Origin: Streptomyces sp. NRRL WC-3742
GTDB lineage: Bacteria > Actinomycetota > Actinomycetes > Streptomycetales > Streptomycetaceae
Length of the DNA stretch: 64,000 bases
Direction: 5' to 3'
NCBI RefSeq assembly: GCF_000720635.1
Contig: NZ_JOCF01000042.1
Location: 32,132-96,131, forward strand
The notes under the pieces are model-generated. The model ran no database searches. It was not told the DNA's origin and saw nothing but the letters and a program-made list of their open reading frames with translations. Shown here in pieces: positions 1-8,607 of this stretch. Position numbers and translations under genes: made by a program. Each line of letters starts with the position of its first letter. The first letter of the stretch is position 1.

Positions 1-240
1 GGCTGCGCGGTGCTGAGCCGGCTTCCGGCGGGGGTCGGTTACACCACCACACAGCTCAACGTCCATATGCTGCGCCCGTTGTTCGCGGATTCGGGGCTGC
101 TGCGGTGCGAGGGCGAGGTACTGCACCTGGGGCGGACGATGGCGACGGCGGAGGCCCGGGTGGTGGGTGTGGAGAACGGCAAGCTCTACGCCCACGGCAC
201 CACGACCTGCGCGATCCTGGCCCCGCGTCCGGCGGCCTGA
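1..240 (+). CDS. PaaI-type hotdog thioesterase, 3' part only
   Basis: The frame is open from the first base of the window and ends at 240, so the 5' end lies outside. The visible 79 residues include YTTTQLNVHMLRPL, a short strand-rich block (VLHLGRTMATAEARVV) and the ending GTTTCAIL, the usual C-terminal half of PaaI/YbgC hotdog-fold acyl-CoA thioesterases. The catalytic Asp/Asn region is upstream and not seen, so substrate cannot be judged. An internal GTG/ATG-initiated shorter reading is unlikely because similarity runs to the window edge. Confidence 0.7.
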   Translation, partial: GCAVLSRLPAGVGYTTTQLNVHMLRPLFADSGLLRCEGEVLHLGRTMATAEARVVGVENGKLYAHGTTTCAILAPRPAA

Positions 241-355
241 GAGGGCGCCGGCTGTCGGGCCGGTTGTGAGGCCGGTTGTCGGGCCTGGTTGTCGGGCCGG
301 ACGCCCCGGCCCGTCAACCGGGCCCGAACGGCGCGGGTGGTGCCGTCGGTGCCGG

Positions 356-1354
356 TCAGAGGATGGCGAGGAGACCACAGAGAGCGAGGAGGCCGCAGAT
401 TCCGAAGTTGATCAACTTGTGCGAGAGGAAGACGGCAGCGAACTCGCGGATCGTCGCGCTGGGCCAGTAGTAGGCGGCGGTCGGGGAGCCGAAGACGTGG
501 CCGTTGACCCCGGTCTTGCGGGCGAGGAGGGCCGCACGGAAGGCGTGGAAGTTGTTGGTGACCACCACGCAGCGGTAGTCGGGCTTGGCCTGCTCCATCA
601 GGGCCCTGCTGAACAGCAGGTTCTCCTCGGTGGTGCGCGAGCGGTCCTCCCGTACGACGTGCTCGGCCGGGAAGCCTCGCTCGGTCAGGTAGTTCGCCAT
701 CGCGTGGGACTCCGGCAGCTTCTCGTCCGGGCCCTGGCCGCCCGAGGTGATCAGCACCGGCGGGTTGCCGCGGGCGGCCTGCTGCTCGTACACCTCCCGG
801 CCCCGGTCGATCCGGCTGGCGAGCAGCGGCGGGACGCGCTCACCGCCGATCAGTCCGGAGCCGAGGACGACCACGAAGTCCACGTCCCGGCGCGGCCGGT
901 GGCGGCCGTACAGGAAGGCGTAGCCGACGAAGCAGACGAACAGGAAGGAGATGTAGCCGACGACCAGGAGCGCGGTTCCGGCGAGGATGGCGAGGCGGGG
1001 CGAGCGGGTGGCGATGGCGGCGGCCATCAGGGCGAGCAGGGCGACGATGCCGAGCCCCGCGAGCAGTGACAGCAGGTTGGCGGGTCGGCGGCCCTCCTTG
1101 CGGATCATGGTGAGGCCGTTGGCGATCAGGAACCAGACCAGGGCGACCGTGCCGATGGCCGGGAGAAGCACGATCGCGACCGCCGCCAACTCCACGACCA
1201 GGGTGGGCGCGTGGCGCAGCTCGGCGAGCAGGGCGAGCGAGAGGAGGGAGACGGCGATGCCGAGCAGGACGGCGTTGCTGAACCGGCGGCGGTCTCGCAG
1301 GACCCCGATGCCGAACAACAGGAAGAAGAAGGCGGCAGGGAGGTAGGCGATCAT
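356..1354 (-). CDS. YdcF/SanA-family (DUF218) membrane protein
   Basis: 332 residues. The N-terminal half has about five hydrophobic segments (for example YLPAAFFFLLFGIGVL and LLALMAAAIA), followed by a soluble DUF218 domain beginning DFVVVLGSGLIGGERVPPLL and containing the family marks ITSGGQGPDE, ES.AM..YL and EDRSRTTEENL. DUF218 proteins (YdcF, SanA, ElyC) act at the envelope, but no reaction is firmly established. I take the ATG at 1354, which begins the first membrane helix; an ATG at 1399 in the same frame would add 15 polar residues. It stands alone, convergent with the thioesterase gene. Confidence 0.75.
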   Translation of the reverse strand: MIAYLPAAFFFLLFGIGVLRDRRRFSNAVLLGIAVSLLSLALLAELRHAPTLVVELAAVAIVLLPAIGTVALVWFLIANGLTMIRKEGRRPANLLSLLAGLGIVALLALMAAAIATRSPRLAILAGTALLVVGYISFLFVCFVGYAFLYGRHRPRRDVDFVVVLGSGLIGGERVPPLLASRIDRGREVYEQQAARGNPPVLITSGGQGPDEKLPESHAMANYLTERGFPAEHVVREDRSRTTEENLLFSRALMEQAKPDYRCVVVTNNFHAFRAALLARKTGVNGHVFGSPTAAYYWPSATIREFAAVFLSHKLINFGICGLLALCGLLAIL

Positions 1355-1423
1355 GACTCGTATCGTAGGCGCAGCACGGTGGGTCCGAGTCGGGGTCACA
1401 GGCCAGGGGTCGTAAGTCGGGTG

Positions 1424-1962
1424 TCAGAGCCCGATGTTGAGGCCGAAGGCGGCGTCCAAGGAGGCGTAGCCGACGCAGAGGAGCAGCCAGCCGCCGAGTA
1501 CGGAGGTGGCGGTGGCGGTGAACCGCCCGGCACGGCTGCGCCGTGCGCCCGGCACGGCTGCGCCGTGCGCCCGGCACGGCTGCGCCGTTCCCTGGGCCGG
1601 CGCAGCTGCCGGATGCCGTGGACGAGGGCGAGCAGGCCGAGCGCGGCCACTCCGTAGGCGCCGACGGCGCTGGCGCGGTGGAGGAGCTTGACGCCGTAGA
1701 AGGCCGCGGCGAGCGCGGCCGTGGTGAGCGCCATCGCGAGGGCGCCGCCGACGAGCTCGAGGAGCAGTTCGCCGAGGCAGCCGCCGGCCTTCCGGGCGAC
1801 GAAGGTGATAGGGCCGACCTGCCCGCCGGGGACGGGGGTCGGGTCGCCCGGCTGATGGCCGGTCGGCTCGCCTTCGCCCGCCCCGGAGTGACCGGCACCT
1901 GAGGGACCGACACCTGAGAGACCGACATCGGGGTCGGCCGTGCCCGCCTGAGCGTCGCTCAT
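1424..1962 (-). pseudogene. Small two-helix membrane protein, frameshifted by a 22-bp tandem repeat
   Basis: From the ATG at 1962 the frame encodes a Gly/Pro/Ser-rich head, a hydrophobic stretch (LLLELVGGALAMALTTAALAAAF) and a second one (AVGAYGVAALGLLALVHGI), then enters a repeat and loses its natural end, running to 1396. The expected last helix (TATATSVLGGWLLLCVGYASLDAAFGL) is in another frame and stops at 1424. Between start and this stop the distance is 2 mod 3; removing two 22-bp units (44 bp) restores one continuous frame. Function unknown. It may be a true pseudogene, a phase-variable state, or an assembly error in the repeat. Confidence 0.6.
1526..1588. repeat. 22-bp tandem repeat, 2.9 copies, each with a hairpin
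   Basis: Unit starts CCCGGCACGGCTGCGCCGTG and is 22 bp long; copies begin at 1526, 1548 and 1570, the last being 19 bp. Each unit contains GCACGGC-TGC-GCCGTGC, a 7-bp stem with a 3-nt loop. Because 22 is not a multiple of 3, copy-number change shifts the host gene's frame. Confidence 0.9.
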
Positions 1963-2046
1963 GCCCCCGCCATTCTTTGCCTGCCCTTGACCTTCGGGTC
2001 ATGGTAGCAGTGCTCTGGGGGCATTACCGCAGGTCGGGCCTGGTGG

Positions 2047-2530
2047 TCAGCGGCGTTCCGGCGGGAGGAGTGCGGGCGAGAGCCCGTCGAGGACGCGTTG
2101 GACGCAGAACTCGAAGCGGACGTCGGCAGTGTCGGAGCGGAGAACCCGGTGGAGCGGAGCCGGTCGAGCTTGTCCTCCATCAGGTCGAACATGCACGGGC
2201 CCGGGACGAGCCGACCGGAGATGACCTTGGCGGCGTCGCGGTTGTCGAGGAGCAGCCGGCGGTAGCGGTGGCAGCACTCGGCGAGTTGTTCGCGCCAGCC
2301 GCCCTCGCGGGGCGGGGGGCGGCCTTGGCCAGGACGGCGTCGTTGAGGAGGTCGAGCAGCTCCTCCTTGTTGCGGACGTGCCAGTACGGCGAGGCAGCCT
2401 TGACGCCCACCTCGGCGGCGATCTTGCGCATCGACCGTCCGGTGAGGCCGCCCCGCTCGAGCACGCGCAGCGCTGCCTGGGCGAGGGCGTCCCTGGTCAG
2501 GGCGGGTGTCGCGTGGTCATTCTCCGGCAT
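2047..2530 (-). pseudogene. TetR-family regulator with two frameshifts
   Basis: The start (MPENDHATPALTRDALAQAALRVLERGG) and helix-turn-helix (SMRKIAAEVGVKAASPYWHV) are in one frame; around 2318 the sequence must shift to a second frame giving GGWREQLAECCHRYRRLLLDN and MFDLMEDKLDRLRSTGFS, then near 2130 to a third giving ADVRFEFCVQRVLDGLSP and the stop at 2047. Read through, this is a normal TetR_C-type regulator of about 160 residues. Two independent shifts suggest decay rather than one sequencing slip. It is divergent from a decayed MFS exporter, the classical repressor/exporter arrangement. Confidence 0.75.
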
Positions 2531-2641
2531 GGCTGTTCGGACGCCTCCAGTGGTCGAGCGGATCGGTGCGGTGGCGCCGATCGTGCGGTGCGGCGCATCA
2601 ACAGGGCCACGGCGGCTTCGCGGGTGAATCCGCAGGTAGGG

Positions 2642-3576
2642 AATTCGACCTGGTCGTGGCGCGGATGGTCCAGGGCGTCGGGGCCGCGCTGCTGACGCCC
2701 GCGAGCCTCAGTCTGCTCGGCCACGTCTTCACCGACGAGGCCGAACGGGCCAAGGCCATCGGCCTCTGGTCCGGGGTCTCCGCGCTCGGTGTCTCGGTCG
2801 GCCCGGTGATCGGCGGCCCGACGGTCGACCACCTCGGCTGGTCCAGCGTGTTCTGGATCAACGCGCCGATCGGCGTGGCCGGGGTGGTGCTCGCGGCCAA
2901 GGTCCTCCCCGAGATCCCGTCGCGCGCCCGGAAGATCGACTACGGCGGCTTCGTACTGTCCTCGGCTGGGCTGGGCCTGCTGGTCTACGCCCTGATCGAG
3001 GGCACCTCGCGCGGCTGGACCAGTGCCGTGGTGCTCGGCTGCGGCGCCGCCGGGGTTGTCCTGCTGGTCGCCTTCCTGGTGCTCGAACTGCGGTTGGCCG
3101 AACCGATGCTGGAGCTCGGGTGGTTCCGTGACGGCGGGCTCAGCGGGGCGCTGCTGGGCGCCTTCATGGTCAGCCGGATGACGGAGGAACTGACCTCCTC
3201 GCTGCACCGGCTGGGCGGCCCGCCGGAGGCCCTCGGCCCGATCGCGAACGCCCCACCGGCGGGGCCCACGGGGCAGGAGCCGCCACCGTGGCCCTGCCCT
3301 GCCCTGCCCTGCCCTGCCTGGCCCGGCCCGGTGCGGCAGGCGGTGGACGGGGCCTTCGTCGACGGCATCCATCTCGCCCTGCGCAGCGGCTCGGTGGCGC
3401 TGGCCGTCACCGCCGCCCTGGTCGCCGTCCTCCTCGGCCGGGCCACCCGCCCCCAGCCCAGCTCGCAGGAGTCCCGAACGGGGTCGGGCGGCGGCCACGC
3501 CTCGCCGCCCGACCCGGCGATCCGGCGACCCGGCGATCCGGCGACCCGGCGATCCGGCGATCCGGTGATCCGGTGA
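2642..3576 (+). pseudogene. DHA2-type MFS exporter remnant
   Basis: The open frame contains clear EmrB/QacA-type segments: VARMVQGVGAALLTPASLSLL, AKAIGLWSGVSALGVSVGPVIGG, WSSVFWINAPIGV, then two more helices. It lacks the first three helices and any start codon with a ribosome site, and after VSRMTEELTSS the middle of the protein is replaced by a Pro/Cys-rich stretch over a CCCTG microsatellite (about 3290-3325). Only a last helix (SVALAVTAALVAVLL) follows. A full DHA2 exporter has 14 helices in about 480 residues, so this is a doubly deleted relic next to the broken TetR gene. Confidence 0.75.
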
Positions 3577-3578
3577 TC
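3511..3578. repeat. Short direct repeats of GATCCGGCGACCCGGC type
   Basis: Alternating 8-bp words (GATCCGGC, GACCCGGC, GATCCGGT) are repeated about eight times between the MFS remnant and the acyltransferase gene. The block is degenerate and non-coding in any supported gene. Confidence 0.75.
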
Positions 3579-3589
3579 CGGCGCGCACC

Positions 3590-4396
3590 TCAGTGGAAGC
3601 CGACCACCGACGCCTGGGCCGCGCGGGCGAGTTGGCGGCGGGCGCCCGCCCGGGTGGGCTGCGGTCCGGGTGGGGGAATGGGCGGACGGAAGGTCACCTC
3701 GGCGACGAGCCCGCGGACGGCGACCACCCGGGCGAGGGAGGTGAGCAGCCCGTCGTCCCCGATGAAGGCCGCGGCGTTGGTGGGCGTGCCGTCCTCCAGT
3801 CGGTAACGGATCGTCACCGGCTGGACGACGGCGCCCGCGTCCACCGCAGCCTGGAACAGCGCCGGGCGGAAGCGTCCGCTCTCCCGGCCGCACCAGGTCG
3901 ACCCCTCGGGGAAGACGATCAGCGGACGCCCGGAGCGCAGCACCGCGGCCACCGCCGCCACGGTGTCGGGCAGGGTCCGCAGCCGGTCCCGGTCGAGGAA
4001 GACGGTGCCGCCCCAGGCGACCAGGTGCCCCAGCACCGGCCACCTGCGGACCTCGGTCTTGGCGAGGGAGCGCCCCGGCCGCCCGACCGCGAGCAGCGGG
4101 ATGTCCAGCCAGGACACGTGGTTGGCGACCACCAGGGCCCCGCCGCTGCCGCCCGCCCCGCTGAGCCGCACCGTGACCCCGAGGCTGCGCAGCAGCACGC
4201 GCGCCCAGAGCCGGGTGAGCGGCGTCCGGGCCGCGTACGGCAGCAGCTTCACCGGCACGCTCAGCGCGACGCCCGTCAGGACGACCGCCACGCAGGAGGC
4301 CAGCCGCAGGACCCGCAGGGGGTGCGGTACCGCCGGAGCCTGCTCGCCGAGGCAGGTCTCCGGACGGCAGGGCGCGGTCGGCAGCCAGACGCTCAC
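3590..4396 (-). CDS. 1-acyl-glycerol-3-phosphate acyltransferase family, OlsA-like
   Basis: 268 residues. It carries the PlsC motifs NHVSWLD (HX4D catalytic dyad) and FPEGST, preceded by a hydrophobic N-terminal segment (LASCVAVVLTGVALSV), so it is a membrane-associated acyltransferase. The GTG at 4396 overlaps the stop of the upstream GNAT-type gene (GTGA), which indicates translational coupling. The pair N-acyltransferase then O-acyltransferase is the known order of ornithine-lipid synthesis genes (OlsB makes lyso-ornithine lipid, OlsA adds the second acyl chain from acyl-ACP). An ordinary phosphatidic-acid role cannot be excluded, but the coupling favours aminolipid synthesis. Confidence 0.75.
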   Translation of the reverse strand: MSVWLPTAPCRPETCLGEQAPAVPHPLRVLRLASCVAVVLTGVALSVPVKLLPYAARTPLTRLWARVLLRSLGVTVRLSGAGGSGGALVVANHVSWLDIPLLAVGRPGRSLAKTEVRRWPVLGHLVAWGGTVFLDRDRLRTLPDTVAAVAAVLRSGRPLIVFPEGSTWCGRESGRFRPALFQAAVDAGAVVQPVTIRYRLEDGTPTNAAAFIGDDGLLTSLARVVAVRGLVAEVTFRPPIPPPGPQPTRAGARRQLARAAQASVVGFH

Positions 4397-5271
4397 GGGA
4401 CCGAGGGGGCCGAGGGAGCGGAGGAGCCGGACGTGCCGGAGGGCTGCGCCTGGGCCGCACCGGACAGGAAGTGCCGCAGGTAGCGCGGGTCGGTGCGCTT
4501 CAGCGACAGCAGCACGTACAGGTCGGCGCAGCCGAAGTCCGGGTCGTACGCGGGCTCGCCGCAGACCCAGGCCCCGAGCCGCAGGTAGCCGCGCAGCAGG
4601 GCGGGCAGCGCGCCGCGCTCGGCGCGCGGCACCCCGGTGGCGTCCCAGCGGCGGTGCGGGGTGACGCGGTACTCGTCGGGGGCGAGGTACTTGGCGCTGA
4701 CGGTGTCCCAGACGCGGGCCGCCTCGGCGCCGCCGTCCGCGAGGTCGATCGAGCAGCAGCCGCCGACCCAGGTGTTGCCGGTGTCGACCAGGTAGCGGGC
4801 GATGCCGCCCCACATCAGGTTGATGACGGCGCCGTTGCCCCGGTGGTCGGGGTGGATGCAGGAGCGGCCGACCTCGACCAGGTCCGGGCGGATCGGGGCG
4901 AGGGCGGAGAGGTCGAACTCCCCGTCCGAGTAGAGCCGTCCGGCCCGCCGCGCGGCCTCCGGGCGCAGCAGCCGGTAGGTGCCGACCACCTCGCCGGTCT
5001 CCTGCTCGCGGACCAGCAGGTGGTCGCAGAACTCGTCGAAGGGGTCGATGTCGAGCCCGGAGAGCGGGCTGTTCAGGACGGCGCCGAGCTCGGCGGCGAA
5101 GACGCGGTGGCGCAGCCGCTGGGCGGCGCGGACGTCGTCCTCGTCGCGGGCGAGGGAGACGGTGTAGCCGGTCGGGGCGGGCTGGTGGCGCTGGGCCGGC
5201 ACGGCCGGGACCGCCGGGGTCTCGTGGGTGGGGGCGACTGCGGTCGGAGCGTACGTGGGGACGGTGGTCAT
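4393..5271 (-). CDS. GNAT-fold acyltransferase, OlsB-like (Acetyltransf_5)
   Basis: 292 residues. After a Pro/Thr-rich head of about 35 residues the domain shows LARDEDDVRAAQRLRHRVF, VGTYRLLRPE, VEVGRSCIHPDHRGNGAV and NLMWGGIARYL, the pattern of the hemolysin/OlsB family that moves 3-hydroxyacyl groups from ACP to the alpha-amino group of ornithine. The ATG at 5271 is preceded by GGAGGG at a normal distance; a longer frame to 5514 has no site. It overlaps the OlsA-like gene by 4 nt. Ornithine lipids replace phospholipids under phosphate limitation in many bacteria; I see no PHO box here. Confidence 0.75.
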   Translation of the reverse strand: MTTVPTYAPTAVAPTHETPAVPAVPAQRHQPAPTGYTVSLARDEDDVRAAQRLRHRVFAAELGAVLNSPLSGLDIDPFDEFCDHLLVREQETGEVVGTYRLLRPEAARRAGRLYSDGEFDLSALAPIRPDLVEVGRSCIHPDHRGNGAVINLMWGGIARYLVDTGNTWVGGCCSIDLADGGAEAARVWDTVSAKYLAPDEYRVTPHRRWDATGVPRAERGALPALLRGYLRLGAWVCGEPAYDPDFGCADLYVLLSLKRTDPRYLRHFLSGAAQAQPSGTSGSSAPSAPSVP

Positions 5272-5605
5272 GGCGGACCCTCCAGGGCAGCACGATCGGC
5301 GGTGCCGTGGTCTCCCCAGGCACCGTCCCGGCTCGCAGGTGTCGGGCATGGTCGCGAACCGGTCCCCGTATGAATGTCCGAGCCGGTTGGCATCCACGTT
5401 GCGGCGCGGAGGAGCGCAGATGTGCAACTGCTGAATGGGACCACCCGTGGCCCGTACGCCATCTCCCGGGCACCGGACGGCCGTTCGGCATGGGTGGACA
5501 ACGGGGGCGCGCACCTGTCATGCACGCCCCCGCACTCCTCCAGCCGCCCCCCCGACCGCTCTCCGGGGGCCACCGGTCGCCCCCCGGCGGCCCTCCGAGG
5601 GAGGC
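5272..5605. other. Intergenic stretch upstream of the OlsB-like gene
   Basis: No supported gene. It must hold the promoter of the acyltransferase operon and the 3' region of the serine hydrolase gene. A weak inverted repeat (GGTGCC ... GGCACC) lies near 5300-5325, and C/G-rich foldable sequence near 5520-5600. No clear operator was recognised. Confidence 0.5.
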
Positions 5606-7006
5606 TCAGCCCGCGTGCCACCCCCGCGGGTCGATCCCGCCCGGCACCACCGCGGCCGGCCCGTACGGCTCACGGGTGAAGACGAACGAGCCGACGTCCA
5701 GGTGGCTGACCGCTCCGTCCGCGCCCCGGACGACCCTCAGCGTCTCGCCCGCGTAGTACCCCTCCAGCCCGAGCCAGGTGCCGTCGGCCTGCGGCTCGAA
5801 CCGCGACTCCCGCCGCCCGCCCCCGAGCGGGCCGAGCTCCAGGAGGCGTCCGGCCCGCAGTCGCAGGGCCTGCGGTGCGGCGCCCCAGTACCAGGGCCCC
5901 GTGAGCGCCAGCAGCTCGTCGTCCGCGTCCGCCGTCTCGAGCGGGCGCCAGGGCTCGGGCAGCGGGGGCTCGTGCGTGGCGACGAGGCCGATCAGCTCGG
6001 CCGCCACCCGCGGGGTGTCGCCGGTGGTGGCGTTGGACAGGGCGTAGGCGGCCAGACCGTCCGCCTCGCTGATCCACAGGCCCGCCGTGAAGCCGGGCAT
6101 CGAGCCGGAGTGCCCGTACAGCGTCCGGCCCTGGTGGCGGATCAGCGCCAGGCCCAGTCCGTACGCGGAGGCCCACTCCTCGTCCCCGGGGGCGACGCCT
6201 CGGCGGCGCATCTCGGCGAGAGTGGCGGAGGACAGCACCTTCTCGTCACCGGCGGTGAGGAAGGCCGCCCAGCGGGCCAGGTCGGCGCCGGTGGACCAGA
6301 GCTGGCCGGCCGGGGCCATCCGCCCGGTGTCGGTGAGGGGCTCGGGGAGCATGACGTCGGCCCACGGGTGGACGGCGAAGCCGCCCGCGTGCGGGGCCTC
6401 GGGCAGCAGGCTGGTGCGGTCCATGCCCAGCTGCTCCAGGACCTCGCGCCGCAGCACCTCGCCCCAGGGCTCGCCGCGCAGCTGCTCGACGAGGGCGCCG
6501 AGCAGCGCGAAGCCGGGGTTGGAGTAGTGGTGCAGCCGCCCGGCCGGGTGCTTGAGCGGGCGCTCGTCCTCCAGCAGGTCGCCGAGTCCGGGCCGCAGCG
6601 AGCCCTCCGTGCGCTCCCACCAGGGCCCGGGCGTCTCGGCGGCGAGCCCGGAGGAGTGCGAGAGCAACTGGGCGACGGTGACCCCGTCGGCGGGGGTGCC
6701 GGGCAGGTGGCGGCCCAGCGGGTCGGCGAGGTCGAGGAGGCCCTCGTCGCGCAGCCGCAGGACCAGCACGGCCACGAAGGTCTTGGTGATCGAGCCGATG
6801 CGGTACTGGACGTCAGGGGTCGGCGCGTGCCCGTCGATCATGCTGCGGGCGCCGCTCCAGACCGGCTGCCCGCCCCGCAGGACGCCGGCGACCAGGGAGG
6901 GGGTGCGGCCCTCGGACTGGGCGACGGCGATCCGGTGCAGCAGCGCGCGCTGGGTGGCCGGGAGCAGCTCGGCGGGCAGGTCGGTCTGATGATCGAAGTT
7001 CGGCAT
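5606..7006 (-). CDS. Serine hydrolase of the beta-lactamase/class C family
   Basis: 466 residues. The catalytic SxxK is SITK within YRIGSITKTFVAVLVL, the second element is YSNPGF (YxN), and HSGSMPG stands at the third position, as in EstB, D-aminopeptidase and Pab87-type enzymes rather than true beta-lactamases. No signal peptide is seen, so it is probably cytoplasmic. A C-terminal region of about 100 residues (from LETADADDELLALTGPWYWG) resembles the beta-barrel domain found in this family. Substrate is unknown: esterase or D-amino-acid peptidase activity are both possible. The start at 7006 has only a weak ribosome site. Confidence 0.8.
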   Translation of the reverse strand: MPNFDHQTDLPAELLPATQRALLHRIAVAQSEGRTPSLVAGVLRGGQPVWSGARSMIDGHAPTPDVQYRIGSITKTFVAVLVLRLRDEGLLDLADPLGRHLPGTPADGVTVAQLLSHSSGLAAETPGPWWERTEGSLRPGLGDLLEDERPLKHPAGRLHHYSNPGFALLGALVEQLRGEPWGEVLRREVLEQLGMDRTSLLPEAPHAGGFAVHPWADVMLPEPLTDTGRMAPAGQLWSTGADLARWAAFLTAGDEKVLSSATLAEMRRRGVAPGDEEWASAYGLGLALIRHQGRTLYGHSGSMPGFTAGLWISEADGLAAYALSNATTGDTPRVAAELIGLVATHEPPLPEPWRPLETADADDELLALTGPWYWGAAPQALRLRAGRLLELGPLGGGRRESRFEPQADGTWLGLEGYYAGETLRVVRGADGAVSHLDVGSFVFTREPYGPAAVVPGGIDPRGWHAG

Positions 7007-7035
7007 GCCGGCGACAGTAGCCGAGCCAGCATCCC

Positions 7036-7190
7036 GGCCTCAGCGAATAACTCCCGCGCCGGCCTCAGCGAATGACCCTGCCCCGGCCTCGGCGGGCAAT
7101 CCGAGCCCGCGCCCCGGCCTCAGCGGGCAATCCGAGCCCCGTCCCGGCCTCAGCGGGCAATCCGAGCCCCGTCCCGGCCTCAGCGAATGA
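7036..7190. repeat. Six direct repeats derived from the 3' end of the M1 peptidase gene
   Basis: Copies starting GGCCTCAGCG begin at 7036, 7061, 7085 (GGCCTCGGCG), 7116, 7146 and 7176, with periods of 24-31 bp. The copy at 7176 contains the true stop codon of the M1 peptidase gene (complement of TCA at 7180-7182); the two leftmost copies retain its neighbouring AGCGAAT word and the middle ones have diverged. Confidence 0.85.
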
Positions 7191-8607
7191 ACAGCCGGCG
7201 AACGAACTCCCCGGGGCCGCGGCCCGGCAGCTCCGGCAGTTCGGGCCGGTGCACCCACGCCTCGAACAGCGACTCCAGCGGTTCCCGCGACGCCCCGGCG
7301 TACCGGGCGGTGTGCGTGACCAGGTCCTCGGTGGAGACCACGCCGTGCCGGTTCACGGCGGTCCAGTCCCGCAGCATCGCGAAGAAGGCGTCGTCGCCGA
7401 GGTGGTGGCGCAGCGCGTGCACCACCAGGCCCCCGCGCTGGTACAGCCGGTCGTCGAACATGAGCTTGCGCCCCGGGTCGCCGAGCCGCAGGTCCTGCGG
7501 CAGCGAGGCCAGCAGGGAGTGCGCGGCCGCCGCGTGGGTGGCCGCCGCCGGGCCACCGGCGTGCTCGGACCAGAGCCACTCCGCGTACTTGGCGAAGCCC
7601 TCGTTGAGCCAGATGTGCCGCCAGTTCGCGATGGTCACGCTGTTGCCGAACCACTGGTGCGCCAGCTCGTGGGCGATCAGCCGCTCGCGCTCCCAGCCGC
7701 CGCCCAGGTGGTTGGTGCCGAAGGTGGCGACGCCCTGCGCCTCCACCGGCACGTCCAGTTCCTCGTCGGCGAGGACCACCGTGTACTCGCCGAACGGGTA
7801 CGGCCCGAAGACCTGGCCGAAGTACTCCATCATCTCCGGCTGCCGGGCGAAGTCCCGCGCGAAGTCGGCCGTCAGCCGCTCCGGCGCGTACCCGGTCTGC
7901 GGCACGGAGGGGCGCGCGGCCAGCGGCACCGGCCGGTAGGGCCCGATGGAGACCGTCACCAGGTACGGCGAGGTCGGCGCGCTCTGCTCGTACACCCAGG
8001 TGGTGCTGGAGGCCCGGGTCGTACGGGTGAGCAGCCGCCCGCTCGCCACCACGGTGAACGGCGAGGGCGTGGTCACCGCTATCTGGTACGTGGCCTTGTC
8101 GGCCGGCCGGTCGTTGCACGGGTACCAGGACGGCGCGCCGATCGGCTGGCTGGCCACCAGCGCGCCCTCCTCGAGCTCCTCCCAGCCCACGCCGCCCCAG
8201 GGGCTGCGCACCGGGCGCGGGTTGCCGGTGTAGTGCACCTCGACAGTGAAGGCCGCGCCCGCCGCCAGCGCCCGGGCCGGGCGGATGCGCAGCTTGCCGC
8301 CGCGGTGGGTGTACTTCGCGGCCTTGCCGTCGACCAGCACCCGGCCGATGCGGAACTCGGCGAGGTCGAGGGCGAAGGCGTCCAGCGCCGTGTCGGCCAC
8401 TGCGCTGAGCCGGGCCGACCCGGCCAGCCGGTTGGGGCCGGGCCGGTAGTCCAGCGCGAGCTCGTACCGGTGCACCCGGAAGCGGTGGTCGCCGCTGTCG
8501 GGGAAGTACGGGTCCGGGGCGCCGGCGACGGCCGGGAGGTGCTTGGGCTTCACGGGGGCGTGCACTTCCTGGGGGCCGGCGCTCGTGGGGCCGGGACGGG
8601 TGGTCAC
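7180..8607 (-). CDS. M1-family zinc aminopeptidase, candidate polymer-degrading enzyme (PldII-like)
   Basis: 475 residues. The M1 zinc site is complete: H313-E-L-A-H317 followed by NE336 (HExxH-X18-E), with GVATFGTNHLGG serving as the GAMEN-like strand. No signal peptide is visible. The GTG at 8607 overlaps the stop of the upstream synthetase gene (GTGA), so the two are co-translated. In epsilon-poly-lysine producers a Zn aminopeptidase degrades the polymer and protects the host; the tight coupling to a Pls-type synthetase here suggests the same job. This functional link is inference, since general M1 peptidases with this domain layout are common in Streptomyces. Confidence 0.8.
   Translation of the reverse strand: MTTRPGPTSAGPQEVHAPVKPKHLPAVAGAPDPYFPDSGDHRFRVHRYELALDYRPGPNRLAGSARLSAVADTALDAFALDLAEFRIGRVLVDGKAAKYTHRGGKLRIRPARALAAGAAFTVEVHYTGNPRPVRSPWGGVGWEELEEGALVASQPIGAPSWYPCNDRPADKATYQIAVTTPSPFTVVASGRLLTRTTRASSTTWVYEQSAPTSPYLVTVSIGPYRPVPLAARPSVPQTGYAPERLTADFARDFARQPEMMEYFGQVFGPYPFGEYTVVLADEELDVPVEAQGVATFGTNHLGGGWERERLIAHELAHQWFGNSVTIANWRHIWLNEGFAKYAEWLWSEHAGGPAAATHAAAAHSLLASLPQDLRLGDPGRKLMFDDRLYQRGGLVVHALRHHLGDDAFFAMLRDWTAVNRHGVVSTEDLVTHTARYAGASREPLESLFEAWVHRPELPELPGRGPGEFVRRLFIR

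Noticed and set aside
3290..3325. CCCTG repeats as a CRISPR or origin element
   Set aside because: Simple 5-bp microsatellite inside a decayed gene; no dyad or DnaA-box-like words.
2985..4460. Long minus frame across the MFS remnant and acyltransferase
   Set aside because: No domain; the PlsC-type motifs are in another frame with a coupled GTG start.
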